DNA of 64,000 nucleotides from Methylobacterium sp. B4 (lineage in GTDB: Bacteria; Pseudomonadota; Alphaproteobacteria; Rhizobiales; Beijerinckiaceae). Of this stretch, positions 1 through 8,374 are shown one piece after another (within the stretch, counting starts at the first letter, position 1; each line of letters begins with the position of its first letter). The notes under the pieces are model-generated. The model saw only the letters and a list, made by a program, of their open reading frames with translations. It was not told the DNA's origin and searched no databases. Both the position numbers and the translations under genes were made by a program. The stretch covers positions 35,215-99,214 of the forward strand of contig NZ_QJJJ01000015.1 in the NCBI RefSeq assembly GCF_003201865.1. The letters run 5' to 3'.

Positions 1-1
1 C

Positions 2-397
2 GAGGAAGGGCAGGGCGCGCGCATCCTCGTCCAGGCCCCGGACATCACGCCCACCAACAACTTCTTCCTCGCGAACAAGGGCTTCGCCGACGAGCGGCCG
101 GATGTTCTCGAGGCCGCCATCGCCGCGCTGGGCGCGGTCGCGATCTGGTGCGAGCGCAACCGTCCCAGCGTCGCGGCGAGCCTGTCGAAGATCACCGGCG
201 TGCCGCTCGCCGCCACGCGCCGCGCGGTGGATCGCATCCGCTTCGTGATCGCGCCGATGGATGCGGCGGTGACCGCCGAGCAGCAGCGCATCGCCGACCG
301 CTTCTTTCGGCTCGGCGTGATCCCCCGCTCCGTGCGCGTGTCCGACATCGTCTGGGCGCCGCCCGCGGCCTCCGACCGAACCCAGAAGAACGGGTGA
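2..397 (+). CDS. Aliphatic sulfonate ABC transporter substrate-binding protein, C-terminal part (SsuA-like)
   Basis: Only the last 131 residues are present; the gene enters from the left edge. The sequence resembles the C-terminal lobe of the SsuA/NrtA family of periplasmic binding proteins. It shares the 'AEQQRIADRFFRLGVIPR' type ending with the two complete SsuA paralogues at 3308 and 4364, so it is a third member of the same family. It would bind alkanesulfonates in the periplasm and deliver them to the SsuBC transporter. It ends 8 bases before the ssuC start, which implies one operon. The N-terminus and signal peptide are outside the window, so ligand class is inferred from neighbours. 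Confidence 0.85.
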   Translation, partial: EEGQGARILVQAPDITPTNNFFLANKGFADERPDVLEAAIAALGAVAIWCERNRPSVAASLSKITGVPLAATRRAVDRIRFVIAPMDAAVTAEQQRIADRFFRLGVIPRSVRVSDIVWAPPAASDRTQKNG

Positions 398-405
398 GCC
401 GAACC

Positions 406-1254
406 ATGGCCGATTCCGCCGCGATCCGATCGCTCCCCGGCCGCGCGCACCGCGCCGAGGCCGCCGCGCCGCTTCGATTGAAGCCCCTGCGCCTGCCGAC
501 GGCGAAGCTGCTGCCCTGGTTGCTGCCGACCCTCGTCCTGGCCGGCTGGCAGGCGGCGGCCTCCTTCGGGTTCGTCTCGACCCGGTTCATGCCCGCCCCC
601 CTCGACGTCGCCGCCGCGGGCTGGCGCCTCGCCCAGACCGGAGAACTCTGGGAGAACCTCTGGGTCAGCTTCGCCCGGGCGGCCGCCGGCTTCCTCATCG
701 GCGGCGGCATCGGGCTGACCTTCGGGCTGGCCAACGGCCTCTCGAACCTCTCGGAAAAGCTCACCGACACGACGCTTCAGATGGTGCGCAACATTCCGCA
801 CCTGTCGCTGATCCCGCTGGTGATCCTGTGGTTCGGCATCGACGAGGGGGCCAAGCTTTTCCTCGTAGCGCTCGGCGTGTTCTTTCCCGTCTACGCCAAC
901 ACCCTGCACGGCATCCGCTCGGTCGATCCGCAGCTCATCGAGATGGGCCGGGTCTACGGCATGAACCGGCGCGAGTTGTTCTGGCGCGTGGTGCTGCCGG
1001 GCGCGCTGCCCTCGATCTTCGTCGGCGTGCGCTACGCGCTCGGCATCATGTGGCTGACGCTGATCGTGGCCGAGACGATCTCGGCCAATTCCGGTCTCGG
1101 CTACATGGCGATGCAGGCCCGCGAGTTCATGCTGGTCGATGTCGTGGTGCTGGCGATCCTGATCTACGCCGCCCTCGGCAAGCTCGCCGACAGCCTGACG
1201 AGGGCGCTGGAGCGGCGCTGCCTCGCCTGGAACCCGGCCTACCGCAACGCCTGA
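406..1254 (+). CDS. ssuC: Aliphatic sulfonate ABC transporter permease SsuC
   Basis: A 282-residue inner-membrane permease of the BPD_transp_1 family, which carries sulfonates across the membrane with SsuB and a binding protein. Several hydrophobic segments are visible, starting with the one around residues 38-53. The EAA-type loop lies in the second half, near 'EMGRVYGMNRRELFWRVVLP', where the ATPase docks. The ATG at 406 follows the previous stop by 8 bases and gives the usual family length; an upstream in-frame extension would run through the preceding gene. The neighbouring ATPase, monooxygenase and binding proteins support sulfonate rather than nitrate or taurine transport. Confidence 0.92.
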   Translation: MADSAAIRSLPGRAHRAEAAAPLRLKPLRLPTAKLLPWLLPTLVLAGWQAAASFGFVSTRFMPAPLDVAAAGWRLAQTGELWENLWVSFARAAAGFLIGGGIGLTFGLANGLSNLSEKLTDTTLQMVRNIPHLSLIPLVILWFGIDEGAKLFLVALGVFFPVYANTLHGIRSVDPQLIEMGRVYGMNRRELFWRVVLPGALPSIFVGVRYALGIMWLTLIVAETISANSGLGYMAMQAREFMLVDVVVLAILIYAALGKLADSLTRALERRCLAWNPAYRNA

Positions 1255-1293
1255 TCCTTCTTTCCGCGCGTCCTTCTTCCGCGAGTGAGTTCC

Positions 1294-2082
1294 ATGTCCG
1301 CTGCCACCGCCCTGCGCGTCGAGGACGCCGCGCGCCCTCGCGAGGCCGGCCTCGCCATCACCCTGCGCGGCCTCTCGAAAAGCTTCGACGGGGGGGCCGC
1401 CGTCATCCGCGGGCTCGACCTGCACGTGCCCGCCGGGCAGTTCGTCGCCGTGGTCGGCCGTTCCGGCTGCGGCAAGAGCACCCTGCTGCGCCTCATCCTC
1501 GGCCTCGAGGAACCCACCGCCGGCCGCGTGTCGATCAACGGCGGCTCGGGACAAGGCGCGGGCCAGTCCAAAAAAATCATGTTCCAGGAGCCGCGGCTGC
1601 TGCCCTGGACCCGGGTCGCCGACAACGTCGCGGTCGGGCTCGGTCGCGAGACGCCCCGCGCCGAGCGGCGCAAGCGGGCGCTCGCCGTCCTCGACGAGGT
1701 CGGGCTCGCCGAGAAGGCCGGCAACTGGCCAGCCACGCTGTCCGGCGGCCAGCGCCAGCGGGTGGCGCTCGCCCGCGCCCTGGTCAGCCGCCCGGCGCTG
1801 CTCGCCCTCGACGAGCCGCTGGGTGCGCTCGACGCGCTCACCCGCATCGAGATGCAGGCGATGATCGAGCGGATCTGGGAGGCCCAGGGCTTCACCGCGA
1901 TCCTCGTCACGCACGATGTCGGCGAGGCGGTGGCGATGGCCGACCGCATCCTCGTCGTGGAGGAGGGCGCCATCGCGCTGGACGTCGCCGTGGACGTGCC
2001 CCGGCCCCGCCGCCGGGGCGATGCGGCGCTCGCCGAATTGGAGGGCCGCATCCTCGACCGGCTCCTCGGCCACCGCGCCTGA
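1294..2082 (+). CDS. ssuB: Aliphatic sulfonate ABC transporter ATP-binding protein SsuB
   Basis: A 262-residue ABC ATPase that powers the SsuC permease. Visible motifs are Walker A (GRSGCGKST, about residues 55-63), the signature LSGGQRQR, Walker B with LLALDEP, and the H-loop 'LVTHDVGEA'. A GTG at 1285 is in frame 9 bases upstream; the ATG at 1294 was chosen because it is the stronger codon and gives the common length. It lies 39 bases after ssuC and 31 before ssuD. The C-terminal tail '[20 protein letters not shown]' is typical of SsuB/TauB proteins. Confidence 0.92.
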   Translation: MSAATALRVEDAARPREAGLAITLRGLSKSFDGGAAVIRGLDLHVPAGQFVAVVGRSGCGKSTLLRLILGLEEPTAGRVSINGGSGQGAGQSKKIMFQEPRLLPWTRVADNVAVGLGRETPRAERRKRALAVLDEVGLAEKAGNWPATLSGGQRQRVALARALVSRPALLALDEPLGALDALTRIEMQAMIERIWEAQGFTAILVTHDVGEAVAMADRILVVEEGAIALDVAVDVPRPRRRGDAALAELEGRILDRLLGHRA

Positions 2083-2113
2083 CCCTTTCCTTCGTTTTTT
2101 CGGAGCGTACCCC

Positions 2114-3289
2114 ATGACCGCCCAGACCGACGGCAAGACCGACGTTCTCTGGTTCCTGCCCACGCACGGCGACGGCCGCTATCTCGGCGCCTCGGAAGGC
2201 GCCCGCGACGTCTCGCTGCCCTATCTGCGCCAGATCGCGCAGGCCGCGGACGATCTCGGCTATTACGGAGTGCTGCTGCCGACGGGCCGTTCCTGCGAGG
2301 ATTCCTGGGTCGTCGCCTCGGCGCTCGCCCCACTCACGCAGCGCCTGCGCTTCCTCGTCGCCGTGCGCCCCGGCCTGCAGGAACCGTCGATGGCCGCGCG
2401 CATGGCCGCGACGCTGGACCGGATCTCGGACGGACGCCTGCTCATCAACGTAGTCACCGGGGGCGATCCGGTGGAGTTGAAGGGCGACGGCGTCTTCCTC
2501 GAGCACGACGAGCGCTACGTCGTCACCGACGAGTTCCTCCACATTTGGCGCGGGCTGATGGCCGGCGAGACCGTGAACTTCGAGGGCAAGCACCTGCGCA
2601 CCGAGAACGGCCGGGTGATCTTCCGCCCGGTCCAGGCGCCCTATCCGCCGCTCTATTTCGGCGGCTCCTCGCCCGCCGGGATCGAGGTCGCGGCCGAGCA
2701 TTGCGAGGTCTACCTCACCTGGGGCGAGCCTCCGGCGGGCGTCGCGGAGAAGATTGCCCGCGCCCGCGAGGCGGCCGAGAAGAAGGGCAAGACCTTCTCC
2801 TACGGCATCCGCCTCCACGTGATCGTGCGCGAGACCGAGGGCGAGGCGTGGGACGCGGCCGACCGGCTGATCTCGCGGCTCGACGACGCCACCATCGCCC
2901 AAGCGCAGGCGACCCTGAAGCGCCAGGATTCCGTCGGCCAGAGCCGGATGATGGCGCTGCACGGCGGCGACCGGAACAAGCTCGTGGTCTCGCCCAACCT
3001 CTGGGCCGGCGTCGGCCTCGTGCGCGGCGGGGCGGGCACGGCCCTGGTCGGATCGGCCGATCAGGTCGCCGACCGGATGAAGGAGTACATCGATCTCGGC
3101 ATCGACCGCTTCATCCTCTCCGGCTACCCGCATCTGGAGGAGGCCTACCGCTTCGCCGAACTGGTCTTCCCCAAGCTCCCCTTGCGCGCCACCACCGGCA
3201 CGGCCCCGAGCACGGCCCGCAACAACGGTCCGTTCGGCGAGGTCATCGCCAACGACATCGTGCCGTCCCGCCGCGTCAGCGCCCACTGA
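2114..3289 (+). CDS. ssuD: FMNH2-dependent alkanesulfonate monooxygenase SsuD
   Basis: A 391-residue bacterial luciferase-like flavin monooxygenase. SsuD cleaves alkanesulfonates to aldehyde and sulfite using FMNH2 from a partner reductase. The sequence matches the family over its whole length, including the N-terminal '[15 protein letters not shown]', '[16 protein letters not shown]', '[19 protein letters not shown]' and the late '[20 protein letters not shown]'. The ATG at 2114 gives the standard SsuD length. No SsuE-type flavin reductase is seen in the window, so reduced FMN must come from elsewhere. It releases sulfite for sulfur assimilation under sulfate limitation. Confidence 0.94.
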   Translation: MTAQTDGKTDVLWFLPTHGDGRYLGASEGARDVSLPYLRQIAQAADDLGYYGVLLPTGRSCEDSWVVASALAPLTQRLRFLVAVRPGLQEPSMAARMAATLDRISDGRLLINVVTGGDPVELKGDGVFLEHDERYVVTDEFLHIWRGLMAGETVNFEGKHLRTENGRVIFRPVQAPYPPLYFGGSSPAGIEVAAEHCEVYLTWGEPPAGVAEKIARAREAAEKKGKTFSYGIRLHVIVRETEGEAWDAADRLISRLDDATIAQAQATLKRQDSVGQSRMMALHGGDRNKLVVSPNLWAGVGLVRGGAGTALVGSADQVADRMKEYIDLGIDRFILSGYPHLEEAYRFAELVFPKLPLRATTGTAPSTARNNGPFGEVIANDIVPSRRVSAH

Positions 3290-3307
3290 GCAGAGAGAGC
3301 TTCGCCG

Positions 3308-4276
3308 ATGCCCGCCCGCGCCGTCACCGCGCCTTCGCTGCTGCCGCGCCTCTGGCTGGCGCTGGCCGCGCTGATCTTCGTCAGCCTCACGCTCGCCGCC
3401 CATGCCGACGAGCGCGTGGTTCGGGTCGGCTACCAGAAATACGGCACGCTGGTCCTGCTGAAGGGCCGCGGCAGTCTGGAGCCGAAGCTGAAGGCGCTGG
3501 GCTACCGGGTGCAGTGGTCGGAGTTTCCCTCCGGCCCGCCGCTGATGGAGGCGCTCAACGCGGGTGCCGTCGATTTCGGATCGGCGGGCGAGACCCCGCC
3601 GATCTTCGCCCAAGCCGCAAGCGACGCGCTCGTTTACGTCGCCCACGAGCCCGCCGCGCCGAAGGGTGAGGCGATCCTGGTGCCGAAGGCGAGCCCGATC
3701 CAGTCGGTCGCGGACCTGCGTGGCAAGAAGGTCGCGCTGAACAAGGGCTCGAACGTCCACTACCTGCTCGTGCGCGCCATCGAGGCCGCCGGGCTGACGC
3801 TCGCCGACATCACCCCCGTCTACCTTGCGCCCGCCGATGCGCGGGCGGCCTTCGAGCGCGGCGCTGTCGATGCCTGGGTGATCTGGGACCCGTACTTCGC
3901 GGCGGCCGAAGCCGGCGGCAACGCCCGGGTGCTCGCCGACGGCACCGGCCTCGTGCCGAACCACCAGTTCTATCTCTCTTCCGAGAGCTTCGCCGCCGAG
4001 AACGGACCCGCGCTCGACGCCATCGTCGCGGCGGTCGCCGAGGTCGATGCCTGGGCCAAGGACAACACCGACGCGGTGGCCCGGGAACTGAGCCCCTCCG
4101 TCGGCATCCCGGCGCCGATCCTGAGCGTGGCCCTCAAGCGCCAGACCTACGGCATCCGGCCCCTCGACGCGGCCGTCGCCGCCGAGCAGCAGCGCATCGC
4201 CGACGCTTTCCACGGATTGAAGCTCGTGCCGAAGGCCGTCGACATCGCCGGCGCCGTGCGCAAGCCCGGAAGCTGA
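3308..4276 (+). CDS. ssuA: Aliphatic sulfonate ABC transporter substrate-binding protein (SsuA paralogue)
   Basis: A 322-residue periplasmic binding protein of the SsuA/NMT1 family. An N-terminal signal peptide runs to about residue 36 (hydrophobic core followed by AAHADE). The mature part begins with 'VRVGYQKYGTLVLLKG', typical of SsuA, and contains 'SGPPLMEALNAGAVDFGSAG', 'VALNKGSNVHYLLVRA' and the hinge 'AWVIWDPYFAAAE'. It lies 18 bases after ssuD in the same operon. It is one of three homologues in the cluster, so substrate preference probably differs between them; the sequence alone does not say how. Confidence 0.9.
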   Translation: MPARAVTAPSLLPRLWLALAALIFVSLTLAAHADERVVRVGYQKYGTLVLLKGRGSLEPKLKALGYRVQWSEFPSGPPLMEALNAGAVDFGSAGETPPIFAQAASDALVYVAHEPAAPKGEAILVPKASPIQSVADLRGKKVALNKGSNVHYLLVRAIEAAGLTLADITPVYLAPADARAAFERGAVDAWVIWDPYFAAAEAGGNARVLADGTGLVPNHQFYLSSESFAAENGPALDAIVAAVAEVDAWAKDNTDAVARELSPSVGIPAPILSVALKRQTYGIRPLDAAVAAEQQRIADAFHGLKLVPKAVDIAGAVRKPGS

Positions 4277-4363
4277 AGGGAAGCTCTCCTTCTCGACCCC
4301 GCCCCTCCTCGCAAGGGGGAGGGGACGTGCCCTCTGCCGCCCTGAAAAACCGAAAAGTCCGCC

Positions 4364-5326
4364 ATGAACCGCCGGTCCGCCGCCCGTCTCGTCCTCGCCG
4401 GCCTCGCGCTCGGTCTCGCCCTCGGCCGCAGCCCGGCCGTGGCGGAGGAAACCACCCTGCGCATCGGCTACCAGCGCTCCTCCGCGCTGGTCTCGCTGCT
4501 GCGCCAGGACGAGACGCTGGAAAAGGCCCTCAAGCCCCTGAACGTCACCGTGTCCTGGCACGAGTTCACCAGCGGCCTGCCGATCATGGAGGCGCTCAAC
4601 GTCGGGCGCATCGACGTCTCGGCGGATGTCGCCGACACCGTACCGGTCTTCGCCCAAGGAGCGGGGGCCAGGATCACCTATGTCGCGCAGGAGGCCGCCT
4701 CGCCCGAGGCGCAGGCGATCCTGGTACCGGGCGACTCGCCGCTGAAGAGCGTCGCCGAGCTGAAGGGCCGCAAAGTGGCGGTCACCAAGGGCGCCGGCAG
4801 CCATTACCTGCTGCTCGCCGCGCTCAGGGCGGAAGGGCTTTCCTTCAAGAGCATCACCCCGGCCTACCTCACCCCGGCGGACGGGCGCAGCGCACTGGCC
4901 GGCGGCAGCGTCGATGCCTGGGTCGCCTGGGACCCCTTCCTCTCGGCGGCGCAGGTCCAGGCGGGCGCCCGCATCCTCCGGGACGGCACGGGCCTCTCTT
5001 CCTACAAGCGCTACTATCTCGCCTCCGACGCCTATGCCGAGAAGCGCGCCGACGTGCTGACCCTGCTCGTCGGCAAGCTGCGCGAGGCCGGCCTCTGGGT
5101 GAAGGCAAACCCCGACGCGGCGGCCGAGCGCCTCGCCGCCCTGTGGAAGATCGAGCCGGCGGTGGTCAAACAGGCCAATGCCCGCCGCTCCTACCGGGTC
5201 GAGCCGGTGACCCGCGAGGGTCTGTCCGAGCAGCAGACCATCGCCGACGCCTTCCGCGCGGAGGGACTGCTGCCGCGGGCCGTGGATGCCTCCGCGCTGC
5301 CGGTCTGGGACGCGCCGTCGCGCTGA
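4364..5326 (+). CDS. Aliphatic sulfonate ABC transporter substrate-binding protein (second SsuA paralogue)
   Basis: A 320-residue SsuA-family periplasmic binding protein with a signal peptide (residues 1 to about 27, ending AVAEE). It shares the family landmarks with its upstream neighbour: 'LRIGYQRSSALVSLL', 'SGLPIMEALNVGRIDVSAD', 'VAVTKGAGSHYLLLAALR' and 'AWVAWDPFLSAAQ'. It is clearly diverged, so the tandem pair is an old duplication rather than a recent copy. The 87-base gap before it contains a GC-rich hairpin (about 4300-4324) that could modulate expression of the distal genes. It probably extends the range of sulfonates taken up. Confidence 0.88.
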   Translation: MNRRSAARLVLAGLALGLALGRSPAVAEETTLRIGYQRSSALVSLLRQDETLEKALKPLNVTVSWHEFTSGLPIMEALNVGRIDVSADVADTVPVFAQGAGARITYVAQEAASPEAQAILVPGDSPLKSVAELKGRKVAVTKGAGSHYLLLAALRAEGLSFKSITPAYLTPADGRSALAGGSVDAWVAWDPFLSAAQVQAGARILRDGTGLSSYKRYYLASDAYAEKRADVLTLLVGKLREAGLWVKANPDAAAERLAALWKIEPAVVKQANARRSYRVEPVTREGLSEQQTIADAFRAEGLLPRAVDASALPVWDAPSR

Positions 5327-5364
5327 CCCGAGGGAGAGCCAGCCGCACGGAAGGACCGTACACG

Positions 5365-6774
5365 ATGACCCGTCAAGCCAGCCTGCCCCCGATCGCCGTG
5401 ATCGGAGCGGGATTCAGCGGCACCATGGCCGCGCTCCAGCTCCTCTCGGTGCTGCCGCCGGAGCGGCCGGTGCTGCTGTGCGAGCGCGGGGGCAGCTTCG
5501 CGCGCGGGCTGGCCTACGGCACCGGCAACCCGGCCCATCTCCTCAACGTGCGCGCCGCCAACATGAGCGCCTTCCCCGACCAACCGGGGCATTTCGAGGA
5601 TTGGCTCGCCCGCGGGGAGCTGAGCGGGAAGGGACCCGACGCGGGGGTCGCCGCGACGCCGGCCGGGACCTTCGTGGCGCGGGGCCATTACGGCAGCTAC
5701 CTCACCGAACTGCTCACCGGCGCCGTGACGGGGCTGGTCACCGGCCCCGGGGGGCCGCGCCTGCGCCTCGTCCCCGACGGGGTGGTCGATCTGGAGCCGC
5801 GGGCCGGGGGCTTCCTGCTGCGCACCGAGGGCGGACAGGCGCACGGCGTCGCCGGCGCCGTGCTGGCCATGGGCAACCTCGCCGCGGCCGCGCCGCGCAG
5901 CCGCCACAGCCTCGATCCCTGGAGCCCCGAGCAGTTCGGGCGCCTGCACCCGCACGCGCCGGTCCTCGTCGTCGGGACCGGGCTCACCATGCTCGACGCC
6001 GTGGCGAGCCTGCGGGCGCACGGCTTTGCCGGGGCCATCCTCGCCCTGTCTCGCCGCGGGCTCCTGCCCAACGCCCACGCCCCCACGCCGACATGGCCGA
6101 TCCCGGATCTGAAGCCGGCCGACTTCGCCTCCCTGACGCGGCTGCTGGCGCGCATCCGCGCCGAGGTGGCGCGGGCCGAGGCGGCGGGCGTACCCTGGCA
6201 CGGGGTGATCGACGCCCTGCGCCCGCTCACCGACACGATCTGGCGCGGCCTGCCGCCCACGGAGCGCGCCCGCTTCCTGCGCCACCTGCGCCCCTTCTGG
6301 GACGTGCACCGCCACCGCACGGCGCCGCCCGCCGCCGCGACCATCGCCCGCGAGATCGAGCGCGGCGCGCTCACGGTGCGGGCCGGCCGCCTGCTCGCGG
6401 TCGAGGACGAGGCGGCGCAGGCGGTCGTGACCCTGCGCCTGCGCGGCGCGCGGGCCCCGGAGCGCCTCGGCGTGCAGGCGATGATCGACGCCACCGGCTT
6501 CGGCCATCTTGCGCAGAACCGCGACCCGCTGCTGCGACGGCTCTCCGAGCGCGGCCTCGTGCGCCCCGGCCCGTTCGGCCTCGGCCTCGATGCGGGCGCC
6601 GACTACCGGGCGCTGGGCCGAACGGCCGGGGAGGGCGCGGGACCGCTCTGGGTTCTCGGGCCGCTCCTGCGCGGGGTGCTGTGGGAATGCACGGCGGTGC
6701 CCGACATCCGCAACGAGGCCGCCGATCTGGCCGGACTCGTCGCGACCAGCCTCGACCGCGCCGCCGCGGCCTGA
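5365..6774 (+). CDS. FAD/NAD(P)-binding protein (FAD-NAD(P)-binding domain, YdhS-like)
   Basis: A 469-residue predicted flavoprotein of the NAD_binding_9 type. The N-terminal dinucleotide-binding motif 'AVIGAGFSGTMAA' is at about residues 11-23, and 'HLLNVRAANMSAFPD' about 65 residues in is characteristic of this family. A second Rossmann-like segment, 'VLVVGTGLTMLDAVASL', is in the middle. The ATG at 5365 lies 38 bases after the last ssuA-like gene on the same strand, so it is probably co-transcribed. The substrate is unknown. Because no SsuE is present, a redox role in sulfonate catabolism is possible, but the family is not known to be a flavin reductase. Confidence 0.8.
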   Translation: MTRQASLPPIAVIGAGFSGTMAALQLLSVLPPERPVLLCERGGSFARGLAYGTGNPAHLLNVRAANMSAFPDQPGHFEDWLARGELSGKGPDAGVAATPAGTFVARGHYGSYLTELLTGAVTGLVTGPGGPRLRLVPDGVVDLEPRAGGFLLRTEGGQAHGVAGAVLAMGNLAAAAPRSRHSLDPWSPEQFGRLHPHAPVLVVGTGLTMLDAVASLRAHGFAGAILALSRRGLLPNAHAPTPTWPIPDLKPADFASLTRLLARIRAEVARAEAAGVPWHGVIDALRPLTDTIWRGLPPTERARFLRHLRPFWDVHRHRTAPPAAATIAREIERGALTVRAGRLLAVEDEAAQAVVTLRLRGARAPERLGVQAMIDATGFGHLAQNRDPLLRRLSERGLVRPGPFGLGLDAGADYRALGRTAGEGAGPLWVLGPLLRGVLWECTAVPDIRNEAADLAGLVATSLDRAAAA

Positions 6775-6964
6775 CGCCACCGAACCCCGTTCTCGTGCCG
6801 TCCGGAAAGGGCGGAGAGCCCGGCTCTCCGCCCTCTCACGCGTTCGTGATGCTCGAACCTCGCCCCGTCATCGCCAGCGTCCGACGCTTCTCCAGGCGCC
6901 AAAGCGCTGTGGTCCCGGCATTTTTCGGCGCCACCGGGCGGTCATGCCCAATGCCGGCTCACTA

Positions 6965-7012
6965 TTCGGAATCGTTCTAAAGAGCTTGATCCGAGTTTGG
7001 AGTTGTTCTAAT
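6965..7012 (+). promoter_or_regulatory. Tandem Irr-box (ICE)-like sites in the promoter of the small cysteine-rich gene
   Basis: Two sites resemble the alphaproteobacterial iron control element TTTAGAA-N3-TTCTAAA bound by Irr. Site 1 (6965-6981) reads TTCGGAA-TCG-TTCTAAA and site 2 (6996-7012) reads TTTGGAG-TTG-TTCTAAT. Their centres are 31 bases apart, about three helical turns. Site 2 overlaps a plausible -10 (TCTAAT at 7007-7012) placed 15 bases after a possible -35 (TTGATC at 6986-6991). The rest of the 6775-7098 spacer shows no gene. Regulation by Irr is inference from motif similarity only. Confidence 0.45.
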
Positions 7013-7098
7013 GAAAGATCGTGACGGCGGGGCCGCCGGCCGAGAGGCCGGGACGGACCGATCGCCAGGAAACAACGACCAATCCTCGGAGTGAGACC

Positions 7099-7308
7099 AT
7101 GGCCACCAACAGCAACGCTGCCTGCCAGAGCTGCCGCTTCTTCGACGACCACAAGACCAACGGCGCCCAGGCCGCGGGCGACCAGGGCCTCTGCCGCTTC
7201 AACCCGCCGGTGAGCCAGCCCGATCCGCAGAGCCAGGGCCTCTGGCCGGTGGTCGCCTCCAAGGATTGGTGCGGCCACTTCACCGCCGACGTGACCCCGG
7301 CCGAGTAA
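7099..7308 (+). CDS. Small four-cysteine protein of unknown function
   Basis: A 69-residue soluble protein, starting at the ATG at 7099 behind the purine-rich sequence GGAGTGAG. Cysteines occur as a CQSC pair at residues 8-11 (Cys8 and Cys11), a single CRF cysteine near residue 34, and a WCGHF cysteine near residue 59. This spacing could hold a metal ion or a small iron-sulfur cluster. No signal peptide or membrane segment is visible. It is monocistronic, with possible iron-responsive sites upstream and a strong terminator directly downstream. I do not recognise a characterised family. An iron-linked role is inferred from the promoter and the cysteines only. Confidence 0.75.
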   Translation: MATNSNAACQSCRFFDDHKTNGAQAAGDQGLCRFNPPVSQPDPQSQGLWPVVASKDWCGHFTADVTPAE

Positions 7309-7334
7309 GGTCGGAGCTCGACTCTTCGTCCGAA

Positions 7335-7364
7335 GGGGCCGGTGCCGCGCACCGGCCCCTTTTT
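7335..7364 (+). terminator. Rho-independent terminator of the small cysteine-rich gene
   Basis: A perfect 11-base-pair stem (7335-7345 with 7349-7359, GGGGCCGGTGC) with a three-base loop is followed by five T residues at 7360-7364. It lies 26 bases after the stop codon at 7308. Confidence 0.9.
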
Positions 7365-7621
7365 CGTGCGCGCTCGGCAGGCTGCACCCCGTGTCGCCCC
7401 CTGCGGCGAGGGCGGCTCCCGTCCCGGGCGCGGGACGGGCAAATTGCGTCGAAACCGCCCCGCGGCGGTCATGATCCGGTCACCTTCCCATTCGATGGCT
7501 GCGGCGAAGGGGCAACGGTCCGCACGGCGACCGGCCTCGACCCGGCCACGCAGGGCCGGACGGATCGTCAGGTTGAGCGGTGCGGCCCGGATCGCCGCCG
7601 CGCCCGAGTGGGGATGATTGC
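7365..7621. other. Intergenic spacer with no recognised gene
   Basis: With the terminator and the first bases after 7308 this makes a 313-base gap. I see no coding pattern, tRNA or repeat. It presumably carries the promoter of the DUF2147 gene that starts at 7622. Confidence 0.5.
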
Positions 7622-8293
7622 ATGAAGTTCGGACCGATCGGTGCGCGCGCGGCCTTCCTTCGCGGCGCCGGCCTCGCCGCCCTCGGCGCGCTGCTGGCGA
7701 CCGCCGCCTCGGCCGCGCCGCACCGCGACCCCAGCGGCACTTGGCTGACCCAGGACGGCAAGGCGCGCATCCGCGTCGAGAAGTGCGGCCCGCAGGAAAA
7801 GAACCTCTGCGGCTACGCCGTGTGGCTCAAGACCCCGCTCAACGACGAGGGCAAGCCGCGGGTCGATTTCCGCAATCCCGATCCCAAGAAGCGCGCCCGC
7901 GCCTCGCTGGGCCACCAGCTCATCCTCGGCCTCAAGCTGAACGAGGACGCGCGCTACGAGGGCAAGATCTACAACGCCGAGGACGGCAAGTTCTACGACG
8001 TCACGATCTGGTCGGAAGAGCCGGAGGAGCTGACCGTCAAGGGGTGCCTGATCGCCTTCCTGTGCCAGTCGCAGACCTGGAAGAAGGTGAGCGACACGGT
8101 GCCGGGCCAGCTCGCCGGCCCGACCAACGGCCCGAACGGACCCCGCGCCGACGCCGAATGGGCGCCCAAGCCCGCCCCGGGCACGGCGGCGACCGGCGGC
8201 CCCGCCGCGACCGGCAGCGCCGCCCCGGCCAAGCCGGCCGCCAAGCCCGCCGCGCCGAAGGCCCCGGCCGCCGCGGCTCCGGCGGCCGAGTAA
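7622..8293 (+). CDS. DUF2147 domain-containing secreted protein
   Basis: A 223-residue exported protein. A signal peptide spans about residues 1-32 (hydrophobic core then ASAAPH). The DUF2147 domain follows, from 'DPSGTWLTQDGKARIRVEKC' through the conserved 'YEGKIYNAEDGKFYDV' and the 'LTVKGCLIAFLCQSQTWKK' ending, about residues 36-160. The last 60 residues are low-complexity alanine and proline with lysine, probably a periplasmic linker or tail. The ATG at 7622 puts the signal peptide at the N-terminus. DUF2147 proteins are small beta-rich periplasmic proteins of unknown function. The gene is convergent with the metallopeptidase gene. Confidence 0.88.
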   Translation: MKFGPIGARAAFLRGAGLAALGALLATAASAAPHRDPSGTWLTQDGKARIRVEKCGPQEKNLCGYAVWLKTPLNDEGKPRVDFRNPDPKKRARASLGHQLILGLKLNEDARYEGKIYNAEDGKFYDVTIWSEEPEELTVKGCLIAFLCQSQTWKKVSDTVPGQLAGPTNGPNGPRADAEWAPKPAPGTAATGGPAATGSAAPAKPAAKPAAPKAPAAAAPAAE

Positions 8294-8310
8294 CCCGCCT
8301 TCCCACCAAC

Positions 8311-8348
8311 GGGCTGCCGGACGACGCGAACGCCGCGTCCGGCAGCCC
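8311..8348. terminator. Hairpin between convergent genes (possible bidirectional terminator)
   Basis: A perfect 13-base inverted repeat (8311-8323 GGGCTGCCGGACG with 8336-8348) lies between the DUF2147 stop and the 3' end of the metallopeptidase gene. It has no T-tract, so intrinsic termination would be weak; it may instead block exonucleases. Confidence 0.5.
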
Positions 8349-8374
8349 TCGCGCCGAACGATCCCGGACGGACA

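Noticed and set aside
4300..4324. GC-rich hairpin between the two complete ssuA paralogues as a terminator
   Set aside because: There is no T-tract and the next gene continues in the same direction; it may be only a modulator.
1907..4804. A 965-residue open frame on the minus strand opposite ssuD and ssuA
   Set aside because: High-GC DNA gives long open antisense frames; its composition is arginine/glycine-rich low-complexity and it lies opposite clear enzyme genes.
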